From: Chlorophyllum brunneum
Lineage: Eukaryota > Basidiomycota > Agaricomycetes > Agaricales > Agaricaceae
Assembly: GCA_963576785.1 (NCBI GenBank)
Contig: OY756140.1
Location: 1,116,001 to 1,180,000 of the forward strand
Direction: 5' to 3'
DNA: 64,000 nt
Shown here: piece after piece, positions 49,977 through 63,138 of the stretch
How positions within the stretch are numbered: position 1 is the first letter of the stretch
Layout of the letters: every line of letters starts with the position of its first letter
Translations under genes and position numbers: made by a program
Notes under the pieces: model-generated
Told to the model about the DNA's origin: nothing
Database searches by the model: none
Seen by the model: the letters and a program-made list of their open reading frames with translations, nothing else

Positions 49977-50788
49977 TCAAGCGCTGGGAGTAGCCGTAAG
50001 TTCCCGGGTTACCGTCCGGATAACGTGAATCAGCTGCTGCTGAGAGCCCAACGATATGGTAGGGTTGCGCTGAAGGATGATTTTGGCGTAGGTTGATCTC
50101 GGACCTCGAGCGCCCTTCAGGTAGTGTTGTGTATCCAACTGGTATTGGGAATAGTCACCGCCGTATACAGCCTTTACCCATCTCGCAGATGTTTTCCGCA
50201 ATTTCTGAGCTGCTGGGAGAAGAGGGAGGGACGAGACAAGATTTGGGACGGTGTCAAGGCTGGCAGCGAGGTTGGAGGAAATGGGCTCCGGAGTGGTGAA
50301 CTGTGGGGGGTCGACGGTGTGTTCGCCATCTTTACCGGAGGACTGGACCGTCTTTGCAACCCCACGCTGAGAGAAAGCCAGTATTGCTTCGGCAGCTCCG
50401 GGTTTGGAGATGCGCGAGGTTTCGGTACCTCTATGCGACTGAGATGATCTCGTTTGGTCTCTCCTCGACGGCTTGCGCGGACGGGTTTTGTTGTGGTCTT
50501 TGGGCTTTGGAGGTCCAGAGAGGACAGCAGCGGTCGCCTCCATCATATCGCTGTTCGGGCTGTGCCTGTTCTTTGCTATCCCCCTCGTTGCTGCTTCTGA
50601 TTGTTTTGCGCGAAGAGACTCCCTGGCTAGACGCGCCGCTCTGCGTTGCTCGAGAGCGGGGTCATGGCGGTTAGCCCGGGGGGTGGTGACTGGTAAAAGG
50701 TGAGTTGGCTGTTGGTACGTGTCGGGGTAGACATACCAGCATGTGTGGCGGTTGAGGATGAGAAACGAGCTGCGAGGCGGTGGAGCAT
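49977..50788 (-). CDS. Putative mitochondrial protein of unknown function
   Basis: Exon 1 (50737-50788) encodes MLHRLAARFSSSTATHA, a good mitochondrial presequence rich in Arg, Ser and Ala. An intron of 47 bp (50690-50736) joins it to TTPRANRHDPALEQRRAARL and the long second exon. The middle is basic and Ser-rich. The C-terminal part KLRKTSARWVKAVYGGDYSQ, followed by a Tyr/Leu/Arg-rich stretch, looks folded. No family was recognised. The start is 65 bp from the divergent Pfa4 start. A downstream continuation past 49977 by splicing is possible. Confidence 0.55.
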
Positions 50789-50853
50789 TGGGGGGGAACG
50801 GAAGGGGGTGATTGCCTTTTTGGGACAGTCGCTCTTCTCATCCGTCTCAAGGC

Positions 50854-52772
50854 ATGGGGCGCATTGCTGGGCTGCTGTTCGTCAACTTTGTCCTTTCTCT
50901 CATCGCCTTCATTGCATATTCCTCCCAGATCTTCATCGTCTGGCCGTGGTACGGGAGTGAGCTGTCCGTGGAGCTCGTCACGCTTCTCATTCCCTTCAAG
51001 TGAGTTTGCGCGTCCATGCGCTCCGTAAACTCACCCAGTTTGCAGTGTTTTCGTCGGCTTGCTGTTATGGAACTATTACCTTTGCGTGAACACGGATCCC
51101 GGCACCGTACCAGACTCATGGGTACGTGATGAACGCCTGCTCTTCCCGCTAAAATTCAGGTCTGCAACCCTGCACAGAGACCAGACACACACACAGAGGG
51201 ATATGAAGTGAAGAAACTGACTGGTTCACCCCGCTATTGTCGCGCGTGCCAGAAATACAAGCCTCCTCGTTCCCACCACTGTCGGCAGTGCAATAGGTGA
51301 GCATACCCACCACCAACTCACACACGATATCTCAGTCTATGCATAGATGTGTGCTTCGCATGGGTATGTATTTGTATGCGATTTCGGAAGACGATGCTCA
51401 CTAGTGAAAGATCACCATTGTCCATGGATCAACAACTGCGTTGGGCACTTCAACCATGGCCATTTCATCCGTTTCTTGTTTTTCGTGGACATCGCTTGTT
51501 CATATCATGCGATAATGGTCACCCGAAGGGTTATGGATGCCATGAACACCCCGTACTGGGTGAATATACCCCCATTATTCTTTGCATTCCTCTGACACGA
51601 CTCCTTAGGATGGTCCTTCCAGTACCGAGTTTATTTTCATCGTCCTCAATTACGTTACTTGCATACCAGTCCTTCTCTCCGTCGGTGGCTTCAGGTGAGT
51701 GGCCGGACGAACTCCCCAGGAGCTCATCCTCTCACATGGGGTAGTATCTACCACTTTAACGCGTTGTTCGGAAATACTACGACGATTGAGAGATGGGAAA
51801 AAGACAAAGCAGCAACAATGGTTAGAAAAGGCAAAATCAGCGAGGTGTGTTGAATGGCGTGTCGGCCTAACTATCACTGATCAACCTGCAGGTCAGATTT
51901 CCCTACGTGAGCATCATCAACTACTCAAGAACTATTTCGATCCCCTAACTCCTTCATAGAATCTTGGCCGAAGGCGTAATATAGAAGCTGTCCTTGGGAA
52001 AAACCCTCTTATGTGGTGCTGCCCAACCCGCACACCAGCCTCAGGCCTGAAATACGAGTTGTCTGGCCGAGACGGTGAGTGGAACGAACTTTCCGCCGTG
52101 AATCGGGCGCCGGACGAGGCATCGAAGTTTGTCTAAAAGAGGCGTCCCCTCTTCCTTGTCCATTTCATACCTCGAGCCCATGAATCCGATCTTGTTCGTC
52201 CTGTTATACTGCACAAACGCAATAGTGCCGTCCTAACATTACCTTTGGCCTACCTAGATGATTCTGTCAATTGGCCGCCGCGCGACCCAGACACCTATAA
52301 ATCCGAGAATCATGACCGCCTGCAAACTTCTTCCCCATGGACATATGGCAACGATACATTCAACCCTACACTCCAACCGACTGGTGGTCCCCGTCGTCGC
52401 ATAGGCATTAAAAGCCGCGACTCCTGTATACCACACAATAAAGTACCCCCATATCACCCAGATTACTCCAGAGGCGAAAATTATGAAGCAGGAGACGACG
52501 AAGACAGTCTAGTGAGCTCCGACGGCGAGATGGAAGACGACGAAGATATACCACTGGGTACCATGCGCGATAAAGGCATGAGGGTAAGGAGGGGCTCGGA
52601 AGGTTATGAAGTAAGGTCAGTGTCGAGAGAACAGATGCTGAAACAGTATCTTTCGAGCGTTGGCGAGGACTACGATCGATATATACGATATATCCCACAG
52701 TCAGACTCGGAGGGTGAGGATATTCTTGATGATAGCCCAGTTAGCATAGGTGATACTCGGTCTCAAGGGTGA
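50854..52772 (+). CDS. PFA4: DHHC palmitoyltransferase, Pfa4 type
   Basis: ER S-acyltransferase; in yeast Pfa4 palmitoylates the chitin synthase Chs3. The start at 50854 gives [20 protein letters not shown], the first of four hydrophobic helices. [20 protein letters not shown] precedes an intron. [19 protein letters not shown] carries the catalytic Cys (near 51410-51470). [18 protein letters not shown], the conserved TTxE motif, lies near 51755. After that come [19 protein letters not shown] and a long acidic tail ending [14 protein letters not shown]. Introns of about 50 bp are frequent. The TTxE/NxGxxxNxxxxxG layout matches Pfa4 rather than Swf1 or Erf2. Confidence 0.9.
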
Positions 52773-52903
52773 CTATATCATATTACATGATGGAAACTGT
52801 AGTGTACATGCAACATATAATGCGGTAATGATTTATAATACATTGCCACTGCAAGAAAGTCTCTAAGAGAATGCTGTATGAATGTACTAGGCACGTTGGC
52901 CCC

Positions 52904-55420
52904 TCATGAATGTTGTGGAACGATTTGGGGTACTAATCCATTTGTCTTCAATGCCATTTGAACGAGGTCATGAGTCTTCATCACCACTTGTTTTACTAGT
53001 TTATCAAAGTCGGCCTTAACAAGTTGGTTGTTTCTTTCGCAAGCCTCAGCGATTGCATCCAATGCAGGCTTGATCTCTTTTGCAACGTATGCCGTAACGA
53101 GCTGATTGACGTAGGGTGCAAGGCCTTCCGCTCTGGCTATGACTATTGCGGCTGAATCCGTTCTGGGACGAGAGATTTTGTGCAGGCTCTCAATCTCTTG
53201 AGACATTTGGTTCAATCTTCGTCTGTCGTCCATCTTCCATAGCTCCATCCCCCTCAGTTTGACATGAGCCTGTGTTTCGGTTAAGGTTAGATCAGCTTCA
53301 GAAAAAGAACTGGTGACTTTACTTCTTGACGGAATTCATTTATTTCTTGATCCATCTGCCTCAACCCGAGAACCTCTTCCTCTAGAACTCTGATTTCCTC
53401 TTGGAGTTCTTCAGCTTTGGACATATGGTTGTCTACGCTTCGGTCCAACACGTTGGCTCCCTCTTCGACCGTTTCGAATACATTAATCCCAACACCCATA
53501 TCTGCAAATATTTTCTCCAGGTTCAGCATTGCATCAACGTCCTCCCCCCCCATGGACTTCTCTGTGGCAATAAGCTCTTCTCTAAAGTGTTCAGGCTGGA
53601 CATACTGAATATGACAGAAATCATCCCAGATATTTGATGCCCTGAGTTCCAATTCATTTATGGCGTTTTTGAGGACCTCCACTATTCAAGAAATATCAGA
53701 GTTGTTTCTGATCATCAAGTACGCTTGGCACATGCCTTCCTCTCGTTTGCGCCTCCTGAACGCTTCTTTTTCCTCGTTCTCTCGTTGTATGAGTACCTTC
53801 GTAGCAAGTATCCTACGGGGCAATTCCGTACTCGCGATCCAGTCCCGAAGCTCATCTGTATATGACAATATCTTCTGCCAGTCAAGGCGTTTGGCGACCA
53901 GATCTTTGTGTGTATCCAGGGCATCGGAGGACTGGATGACTCTCTTCAACGATGAATTCAGTTGTTTATTCAGCTTCCCCAGCGCTTCACTGAACTGGTG
54001 GTTGGTGCTTTCAAGTATCTTTTGTGCAGCAGGGGTCGAGTGATGGTAGCATAAAGATTGGCGCGCTTCACGCCATTTCATCTTTGTCTCTTCGGCTTTG
54101 AGGAGTCTGCAGCGTGTCACTACTACATTAATCATCTCTCTAATAGCAATCATATAAGTGATTTTGGCGTGAGATAGACTGAACCACTCACTTTATGAGT
54201 TTCGCGTGTAGTTCCTTTGGATCGTGGCGTGCGAGATGGGAAATTGGTCCTGACGCATCACTTGCCATATCGTCTTGGTGGACGCGTCGAGTTATCGATG
54301 AGGACAAAGGAATTCCACTCCAGTCCTGCGAAGGAACGGCTGGTGAGGCTGGTAGTAGTTCATTATCGGTTGACTCGCGAATGGAAGATGTGGTCGAAGA
54401 TTGCTTAACCCTCGTGGGCAGCAATGGCCGCCTCGTTGGAAGTGGTATTCTCTTGGAGGCCGTGAGAGAAGCAGAAGCAGAGGAAGTCGTATGAGCGCCA
54501 TGCCTCATATCGAGTTCCTGAGTGGATGACGATGAGATTGCTTGACTTGTTAATTTGTGTGATCCGTCATCATGGATTGGAACCCGCGATAATGTAGGGC
54601 TTGCATGTAGAATCGATGGCGAGTTCGTTGTCGGGGGGTGGCCATCCGAGAACGTAGACTTGGGCTCGGCCGTTTTAATGTTATTCTGCTCTGAGAAGCG
54701 GTGGTTCTCCTTGAGCTTCGGAACACTTTAGTAAATGGGACATACTTGTGTCTTCACCCCAGGCCAGCTGAGCCCGCCACGGATTCTCATTCCATGTGGA
54801 CGCACCTCCGGCGTCCAAACCGCCGCCCCAAGGCGAGCCCTCCGTGGAATCTCCCCAACTGCCCAAGCTCCAACCTGCTCCTAAACTACCCATCGAGTTA
54901 TTCGTTGAGGGTGGTCGAATTTCTGATTGTTTACTTCTCGATGGCCCTGGTTCGTTTGAAGAATCGCCCCAGCTCCAGGTGGCCGCCTCCGCGGTAGCAT
55001 TCGAGAGAGAACTGTTCGAGTTGTGTCTTCTGTGTCTTTTCTTTGGCCGCTCACTGCCAAGATAAGATGTCTTCCCTGAATCGTTTTGGGTGTACGACTG
55101 GGAGCCGCGGCGCTGGCTGCGAGAGGAGGTCCGCCCGGGATACTCAGGTTCGGTGGCCGACCGACGATGGAAACGGGGAGAGGTTCTATGACCCTTGAAG
55201 GACATGAGTTCAGAACAAAAGCTGAGAGGCAAAGGCGTGCCTTGTGGGACATGGTAGAGTTCCAGATGGGGTTGTTTGGATGAATGAAACGACATTTTGC
55301 ATCGCCAAAACGGCAGCCAGACCCAATGGGAGTTCCATCGTCCTCGAAGAACTTGGGGAGGGTGAGATATTTTGTGGGAAATGGAGAAAGAGCTACCTTG
55401 CATCGGGTGGGCGGGTCCAT
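52904..55420 (-). CDS. CCCH zinc finger protein with C-terminal coiled coils
   Basis: Exon 1 (MDPPTRCK, from 55420) joins across a short intron to FFEDDGTPIGSGCRFGDAKC and RFIHP. This completes a CCCH zinc finger (C-x15-C-x5-C-x3-H). A 65-bp intron then leads to Ser/Arg-rich sequence (SPRFHRRSATEPEYPGR, KKRHRRHNSNSS), followed by Trp/Gly-rich low complexity (WSWGDSS, GAGWSLGSWGD). After an intron near 54680-54735 comes a Ser-rich linker and then long alpha-helical coiled coils (about 52910-54150, for example KRLDWQKILSYTDELRDWIA). The exons connect in frame, so I treat this as one gene of about 680 residues. RNA binding is likely; the coiled coil may drive assembly. No name is assigned. Its start lies 60 bp from the divergent ISC1 start. 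Confidence 0.6.
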
Positions 55421-55480
55421 TGGACCTGACAGTCCAAGGGCAAGAGCCTGCGTCACACGTCACAGCGTCTTCCAACCACC

Positions 55481-57000
55481 ATGTCTTCTGAGTCCCAGCT
55501 ACGGCTTCTCACTCTCAACTGCTGGTAATCCCAACAACATTCACCCCAGAACACGACTCACAGAACCTAGGGGCCTCAAATATGTTTCCAAGAATCGCGT
55601 CGAACGTATAAACGCTATCACAGACTTCCTCGCTCGGTCTGCCTATGACATCGTCACCCTGCAAGAAATCTGGGTCTACGCCGACTACAACAAAGTCAGG
55701 TCAGCAGTCCAACACCGTCTTCCCCACGCCAAATTCTTCTACAGGTGCATCATCATCCTCCTGCTTCGATGTTGCCTGTACAGCAACTTACCCGCACGTT
55801 ACCGTTTTGTTGTCTCATGGCAGCGGTGCTTTAGGCGCAGGTCTTGCCATATTCTCGCGTTTCCCGTTCATTGAAACTTCTGTGCATCCGTATGCGCTGG
55901 ACGGAGAGCCAATTGATGTCATTGGCGGGGATTGGTTCGTCGGCAAGGCCGCAGCCAGCGTTGTCATTCTTCACCCGATTCTCGGAAGAGTCCAGATCTT
56001 TAATACTCATGTGTGTATTCACTATTCATGCCCTGATTTGATATTCAATGCAATTGTAGCTTTATGCGAAAGGTGGTGAGGATGGCCCAGAGTACAAGAG
56101 AGCACATCGCCTTGTGGGTGCCTGGGAGTATGCCAAACTTACGAGGCAAGCTGCAGAGCTTGGCCACTATGTCATTGGAGTGCGTCGCTCATTCTTCGAA
56201 ACAACCTTCCTTCTCAACCCTGCAATCAGCTGGGCGATTTCAATAGTATACCCACCACCCTACCGATGACAATAATCCGTGATCACGCCGCTTTACATGA
56301 CTCTTGGGCAATTGCCCACCCCGATAACGAGAGTGTCGCTCCTTCGAATCCGCCGGACGCCATTATCAAGCATGGCATCACTGCAGACTCACCCGTCAAC
56401 ACTTGGTCCGCAAGTAAATCCTACCTCGCCTCCACGTTTTTAGGCAAACGACTCGATTACGTCCTGTATCGCCAGCCACGAGGCCAACATTACCCTCGAC
56501 TCCGAGCTTCAGAATGCAGCGTTGTCCTCACCGACAAGGTCCCTGGATACGATTTTTCGTATTCCGATCATTTTGGTTTAGAAGCAACTCTTGACATCCA
56601 GCTCGGCTCAGACCAAACGGAGACTTCAGGCACATATCGAGACGGCTCTACCGATGACCAAACAGAGCTGTCCAGAGAAGCCATTATGACTATCATGAAG
56701 GCGCTTACGGACTGCTACCGTTTTTCTCGCCAACGTTCTAGACGAGAATTACTCATGTTCGTATTGTGTTTAGCCCTCCTTGTTGGCATTTCCATAGGCA
56801 CAGTCTGGCTTCGATATTCGTGGCTAAACCCGATATTCATCCTATTCACAGTCTTCCTCTCGTGGACTGGTACCACAATGCTGTACGAAGGATTCCTGTA
56901 CGGTAATTGGGAGCGTAATGCCCTCTTAAATGTTATCGAGGAATTAGATATATACCAGAAGGGCTTAGATATCCAGGCCGGTTCAAGAAGTCCAACCTAG
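55481..57000 (+). CDS. ISC1: Inositol phosphosphingolipid phospholipase C (neutral sphingomyelinase family)
   Basis: Cleaves inositol phosphosphingolipids to ceramide. The start at 55481 gives MSSESQLRLLTLNCW, with the metal-contact Asn, then GLKYVSKNRVERINAITDFL and VTLQEIW with its conserved Glu. VGKAAASVVILHPILGRVQI and FNTH follow, then GDFNS (near 56237), LGKRLDYVLYR, and the catalytic SDHFGLEATL (near 56565). Two C-terminal transmembrane helices (LLMFVLCLALLVGISIGTVW and the next, NPIFILFTVFLSWTG) match Isc1/nSMase2-like anchoring. Short introns interrupt the first 750 bp. It is functionally connected to the alkaline ceramidase at 37811-39044. Confidence 0.92.
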
Positions 57001-58195
57001 CCATCTTCATTCCTGCGCACTTTTTCAGTGCTGGCTCCCAGTGTTGTATACCCTTTGTTTGCGGAACCTGCATCTAGTTTACAAATGCCTCTGTCACCTT
57101 GTAAATTACCCAACACTCTTCGTGGATGACGAATCTGGTTAGGATCCTCGTAAATCGGTGTTCTTTTCACTTGGCACCTGAATATTTGTTCGCAAATTGG
57201 CAAGAGTTCGGTAAATCGAAGTCCTCTTCACGACACTTAACTCAAGCTGAATTATCACCCAGAACGTGCCTAGCTGACTCGGACTAATGGCTGTGGCAGA
57301 ATATAAAAATAAGAGGAAGTGTAAGGGTTGGAACGCGGCTACGCAGAGCCAGCGTCAATAACATTGCTCCCAAGCACAACCGAATGGGTCCCTCTATTTT
57401 CTTCCATTTGCCCCTACTCATTATCCTGACACGTCGTACCACTTTCTCTTAACTACAATTGTTTTGTATTTCCCATTGTTGATTCCCGTAGAAATAACAA
57501 CTTGAAAGTACAAGTAGATCATCAGAAATCGATCCCCAGTTTACTGCTCAACCTCTCGACTCACGTCTCTCCCAAACGCCCTCGCTATTCATTCCCAGGC
57601 TCACTGACAGGGTTCAGCGTGATGCACCAAGGCTACAGAACCTGTGCGAGGGTTGTGTAATGGACCTGGTTACAGATTTTATATGATTATCTTCCGCGAC
57701 GACGAAAACGAGGAAGACCCAAGGCTCAGTACTCAGTACTCGGGTGTCAGGGGTATGTATAATGTCGTCGTCTAGGGATATTGTTGCCCGAGTGACTCGA
57801 CGCCGAAATACTTACGAGGTCCCCATAGGGACGGGCCAGCTGCTTTTCAGACCGTCAGTGTCTTTCGAACCCTGTGTTCTTCGTGCGCTCGCTGGCCTAA
57901 GATAGAACGCATTCGCGCGGATTACATTACATGAGATTTTATCCGTGGAAGGGAAAGAACAGTCGGGGCGGGGTGATATGGTACCGGGGACAGGCCCGGC
58001 TGCCTTCCAGCCATAGCTTCTGATATGTGCGATTACAATCGCATTTTCTGTGTGATATCAAAGGTAAGTCTAAAATACAACAGTAAAACATTGAAAGTGG
58101 TAAATAATTTCGAAATGGTGTCAACAAACTCATTAGTGCATAGAAACGCCTGCGCACATCCAGGCTCCTGTCGTCTCCAGTGCCGCTTCCGCATG
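57001..58195. other. Gene-free stretch of about 1.2 kb
   Basis: This is the longest gap in the window. It contains short minus-strand frames (57939-58157) without recognisable content, and an isolated AT-rich TATA-like tract on the plus strand at about 57299-57310. I saw no tRNA cloverleaf, tandem repeat or transposon end. A non-coding RNA cannot be ruled out. Confidence 0.45.
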
Positions 58196-60605
58196 CTATG
58201 ACATCGACACGATACGACTCTTCAATCGCGCCAATTTGTACCTGTCTCCATCGCCTGGCGTCGACACCCAGCTAGGAAGAGCATATAGGCGAGATGCCAG
58301 TGGTGAATCGACGTCTCCGTTGGGTGTGGATGGTGACATGAATACCCCAGATGTTGTTGGGGTTGGTGCCAAAGACGACGACGGAGAGGGTGTGGCAACA
58401 AGCGATTTTGAGCTACTAAAACTCCGACTGGGGGCACCTCCCAGTGCATTCAGTAGATTGGTCGCAGACTTGGTGCGCCTTGGGGCGCCGAGAATATTCA
58501 GGAAATAGCCATCGTCTTGGGCATCAGGAAGCCCACGGCGAGGAGTTGAAGGGACTGGTGTGCTCGGGGAAGAGAACGATGGCAGAGTAATCCCGAGAGG
58601 CACTAGATCGTTCGGGACGTTTTTGGTGTTGATATCATCCTCCGATAACTTAAACCTTAGGAAATCTGCAGACCGACGGGAGATTATTCCGCGCTTAGAA
58701 CTGAGAAATTCCATGCCGTCTTCTCCGTCACCTCTCAACCAGTTGTCCTCCTCCCATACATCTTCCACTTCCCAATAACCCTCACTTCTGGATCCATCCA
58801 CGTCGTCCGGTAGTGCAGGTGAAGACGAAGGACTCGGTGCAAGCGACAAATCTGGTTCGTCGCTGAACCTCTGCTTCGCACTGCCGTCTTTCATATCCAT
58901 CTCGATTCCGTCCCGGCCGACCACAACAGCCTTCTCATTCCCAATTTCAGCTTCCATGCCCCTTTCCGCGGTATCCCCAAGGAACTGTAATGAACCAGAC
59001 TGGTATCTGGGCAAAACATTATGCATAAAGTTCCGCATTGACTCAAAGGCTCGGCGTGTAGCGGAGAGAGCAGGCCATGCTTGAAAAACATGAACCTGTG
59101 TGTGCACTTAAGGCGCTTGTTAGGAAAGAAGAGTAAAGAAAACCCCTTACCGCATCATCATAGACTTCGTGTCTCACTAGGACACCAGCTAGGCTAGCTT
59201 TGTGTGCTAGCAGAGCTATCTCGTCCCGCAACACTTCTGCATCGCCCGCCTGTAATAGAAGAGGTGGAAGATCCTCAAAAGAACCAAATAATGGGCTCGC
59301 ATAAGGATGTGTGAGGTACTTTTCGGTTTGCTCCCCGAGATACAACGCGATAGGGTTCATATGGCTATCCATGAGCGGGAATGGGACCACATCATACATG
59401 GCGTTACTTTCCCAGGACTCACAGCTGAGCGTGAGGTCCACCCATGGTGACATGAGGATTGCTCCCGAAGGTAGCAGGTAGTCATTATCCCGCAGATACA
59501 TGAGGAGGGCGAGCGTGAGCCCACCGCCAGCACTGTCGCCACAGACAACGATATTGTCTGGGGGAATGTGTAGGTCCTCTACTAACCGGAGATAAGCCGA
59601 GACTACATCGTGAAGGGGCCCAGGAAACTGTGTCTCTGGTGCCAGGCGATAATCAATAGCTAAGATTAGACATGAGCGCCAGGCAAAGACTATTTCAGGG
59701 ATGGTTCACCAAAAATCCTCGCATCTGCGAATCTTGCCAATGGTATAGAGACCATGCGTTGAGCAGCAGCACTCGAGAGATAATATGCTCCTGTGGTACA
59801 TGCCTCAGTGACTGATTCGAAGGAAATCTAGGGAGTTAATTCACACCTCCATGTATGTAGAAGACAATCCGCTCTTTCGTTGGAAGGGGAAACTTCTCTG
59901 GAGGGTTGGTGGCAGTGAACTTCCATTCGCTTTGTAAACGTTGCCAAGTCTTTTTTCCAACAACCCATTCCCCAGAGAGTTCGCGAAAGCCCGTCTCAGT
60001 GGCGTCGAAGGGGGCAAGGATTCCCCGTAAATTTCGTTTCCTTACACGAAATGTTACGGGAGTAGCCAGTGCATCCGAAGGCAATGGTACAAGCCCACCG
60101 ATGTTCATGAGCATGCGTATCGTGCCCTGAATATAGGAAATTAATCTATCGCCAAACCATGCAGAAGTCTGGAACGAACAATGTCGACGAGGCCAGTATG
60201 CCGACCAGTTCCCCGGACAAGGCTGGTGGCAATAGTCATTTCGATGCCCCAAGACTTTTTGCGAGGACCCCATATCTGGTGCGAGAGCACATCGGTGGTC
60301 AATTCTGTGGCTGTCGTGTAACCCAATTCAGAGCACAAAAACAGATAGCACCCATCGATCACTTCACCTTTGACTGCAAGAAACGCGGCATATTTCCAGT
60401 ATTCCCATAGATGTAGTGGACGGCGAGGTTGGCGCTTTAGCTTGGGGTCCACCCTGGCTGAGGGTGGAGATACACCGGGGGTGCTATAGTATTTCAGCGA
60501 CTGAGTAGGAGACTGTCTAGAGGGCTGCTCCCTTGCACTGCAGGCTACTGGGCGCTGGGGAGTAAGCCATGGAGGAAGGATGACATTCATGAGGAGGGAG
60601 TTCAT
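58196..60605 (-). CDS. Alpha/beta hydrolase of the hormone-sensitive lipase type
   Basis: Lipase/esterase-fold protein. The start at 60605 (MNSLLMNVILPPW) leads to RPLHLWEYWKYAAFLAVKG. The oxyanion-hole motif YIHGG lies near 59850. Then come FAIDYRLAPETQFPGPLHD and the nucleophile elbow GDSAGGGLTLALL (near 59530-59555). PPLLLQAGDAEVLRDE carries the acidic residue, and the histidine follows in YDDAVHVFQAWPAL (near 59075-59165, split by an intron). A C-terminal extension of about 270 residues after the fold is Ser/Pro-rich and disordered. HSL-family steryl-ester or acylglycerol esterase activity is likely; the substrate is unknown. Confidence 0.85.
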
Positions 60606-60773
60606 GGTTCAGGGATCATGTCATGGGTGGAGAAAAGGACAAGTTTCATTGGTCTGCAGATTTGGATTGTAAAGTACAGGTCGCGAGAGGGACGGCAACG
60701 ACGGAACAGCCTAATTGGGCTTACCCCATGGAGCATGATCGCCGATCACTTCCGGCCCGATCATTGCATCACT

Positions 60774-62612
<1,839 letters not shown>

Positions 62613-63138
62613 TATGTCACCGTTTCGGTCTTTCTCAAAGATAGTTTCGTGAGGTGTACGAGAGAGCGCGCTAGCTGTGGGGCCGTCAGTGCTTAGTGAG
62701 TTCGCGGAAGGATAGTTGTTGGGGGTATGAGAAAATGGGGTCTTTTTGAAACTGAGAAAGCTGCGCAGTGGTAAGTGCTTTTTCGTCGAAGAGAGACGGT
62801 GGTAATGGTTAGGAGTTAAGCACAGGCGAAGTTGATCCCTGCACCAGTCGGTGGCAGAGTCTTCTTTGAGAAGGTATGTCACGGTGCTTACCCAAAGTGC
62901 GAAAAGAGGGTTCTGATCAAAAACATATCTTATCAATCTTGCGTTGCGGCTTAGCACAGAGCGTATCTATTGAGGATGCCGATGTACGCTAGAATTAAAA
63001 GGACGGCAACGCTGGTGTAGGGCTGCCTTGTAGAATAAAATACATACACCACAAAGTGCGATACCGGATACCAAAGCAGCATTAGCAGGACTCACCCAAC
63101 ACCAGAGGGAACGAGGAACATAAAAGGGAAAGATGAAA
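62613..63138. other. MAP2 promoter and 3' flank of the edge gene
   Basis: About 525 bp. The MAP2 frame remains open through 62957 but reads unlike the family. The remainder is the 3' flank of the neighbouring minus-strand gene. No other gene is seen. Confidence 0.5.

Noticed and set aside
54681..55475. Upstream start at 55475 for the CCCH gene
   Set aside because: That frame does not include the CCCH motif in the right register; the spliced start at 55420 does.
57001..58195. Possible snRNA or snoRNA in the longest gap
   Set aside because: Scattered TGATG- and CTGA-like words and a TATA-like tract occur, but no convincing box spacing or fold could be established by eye.
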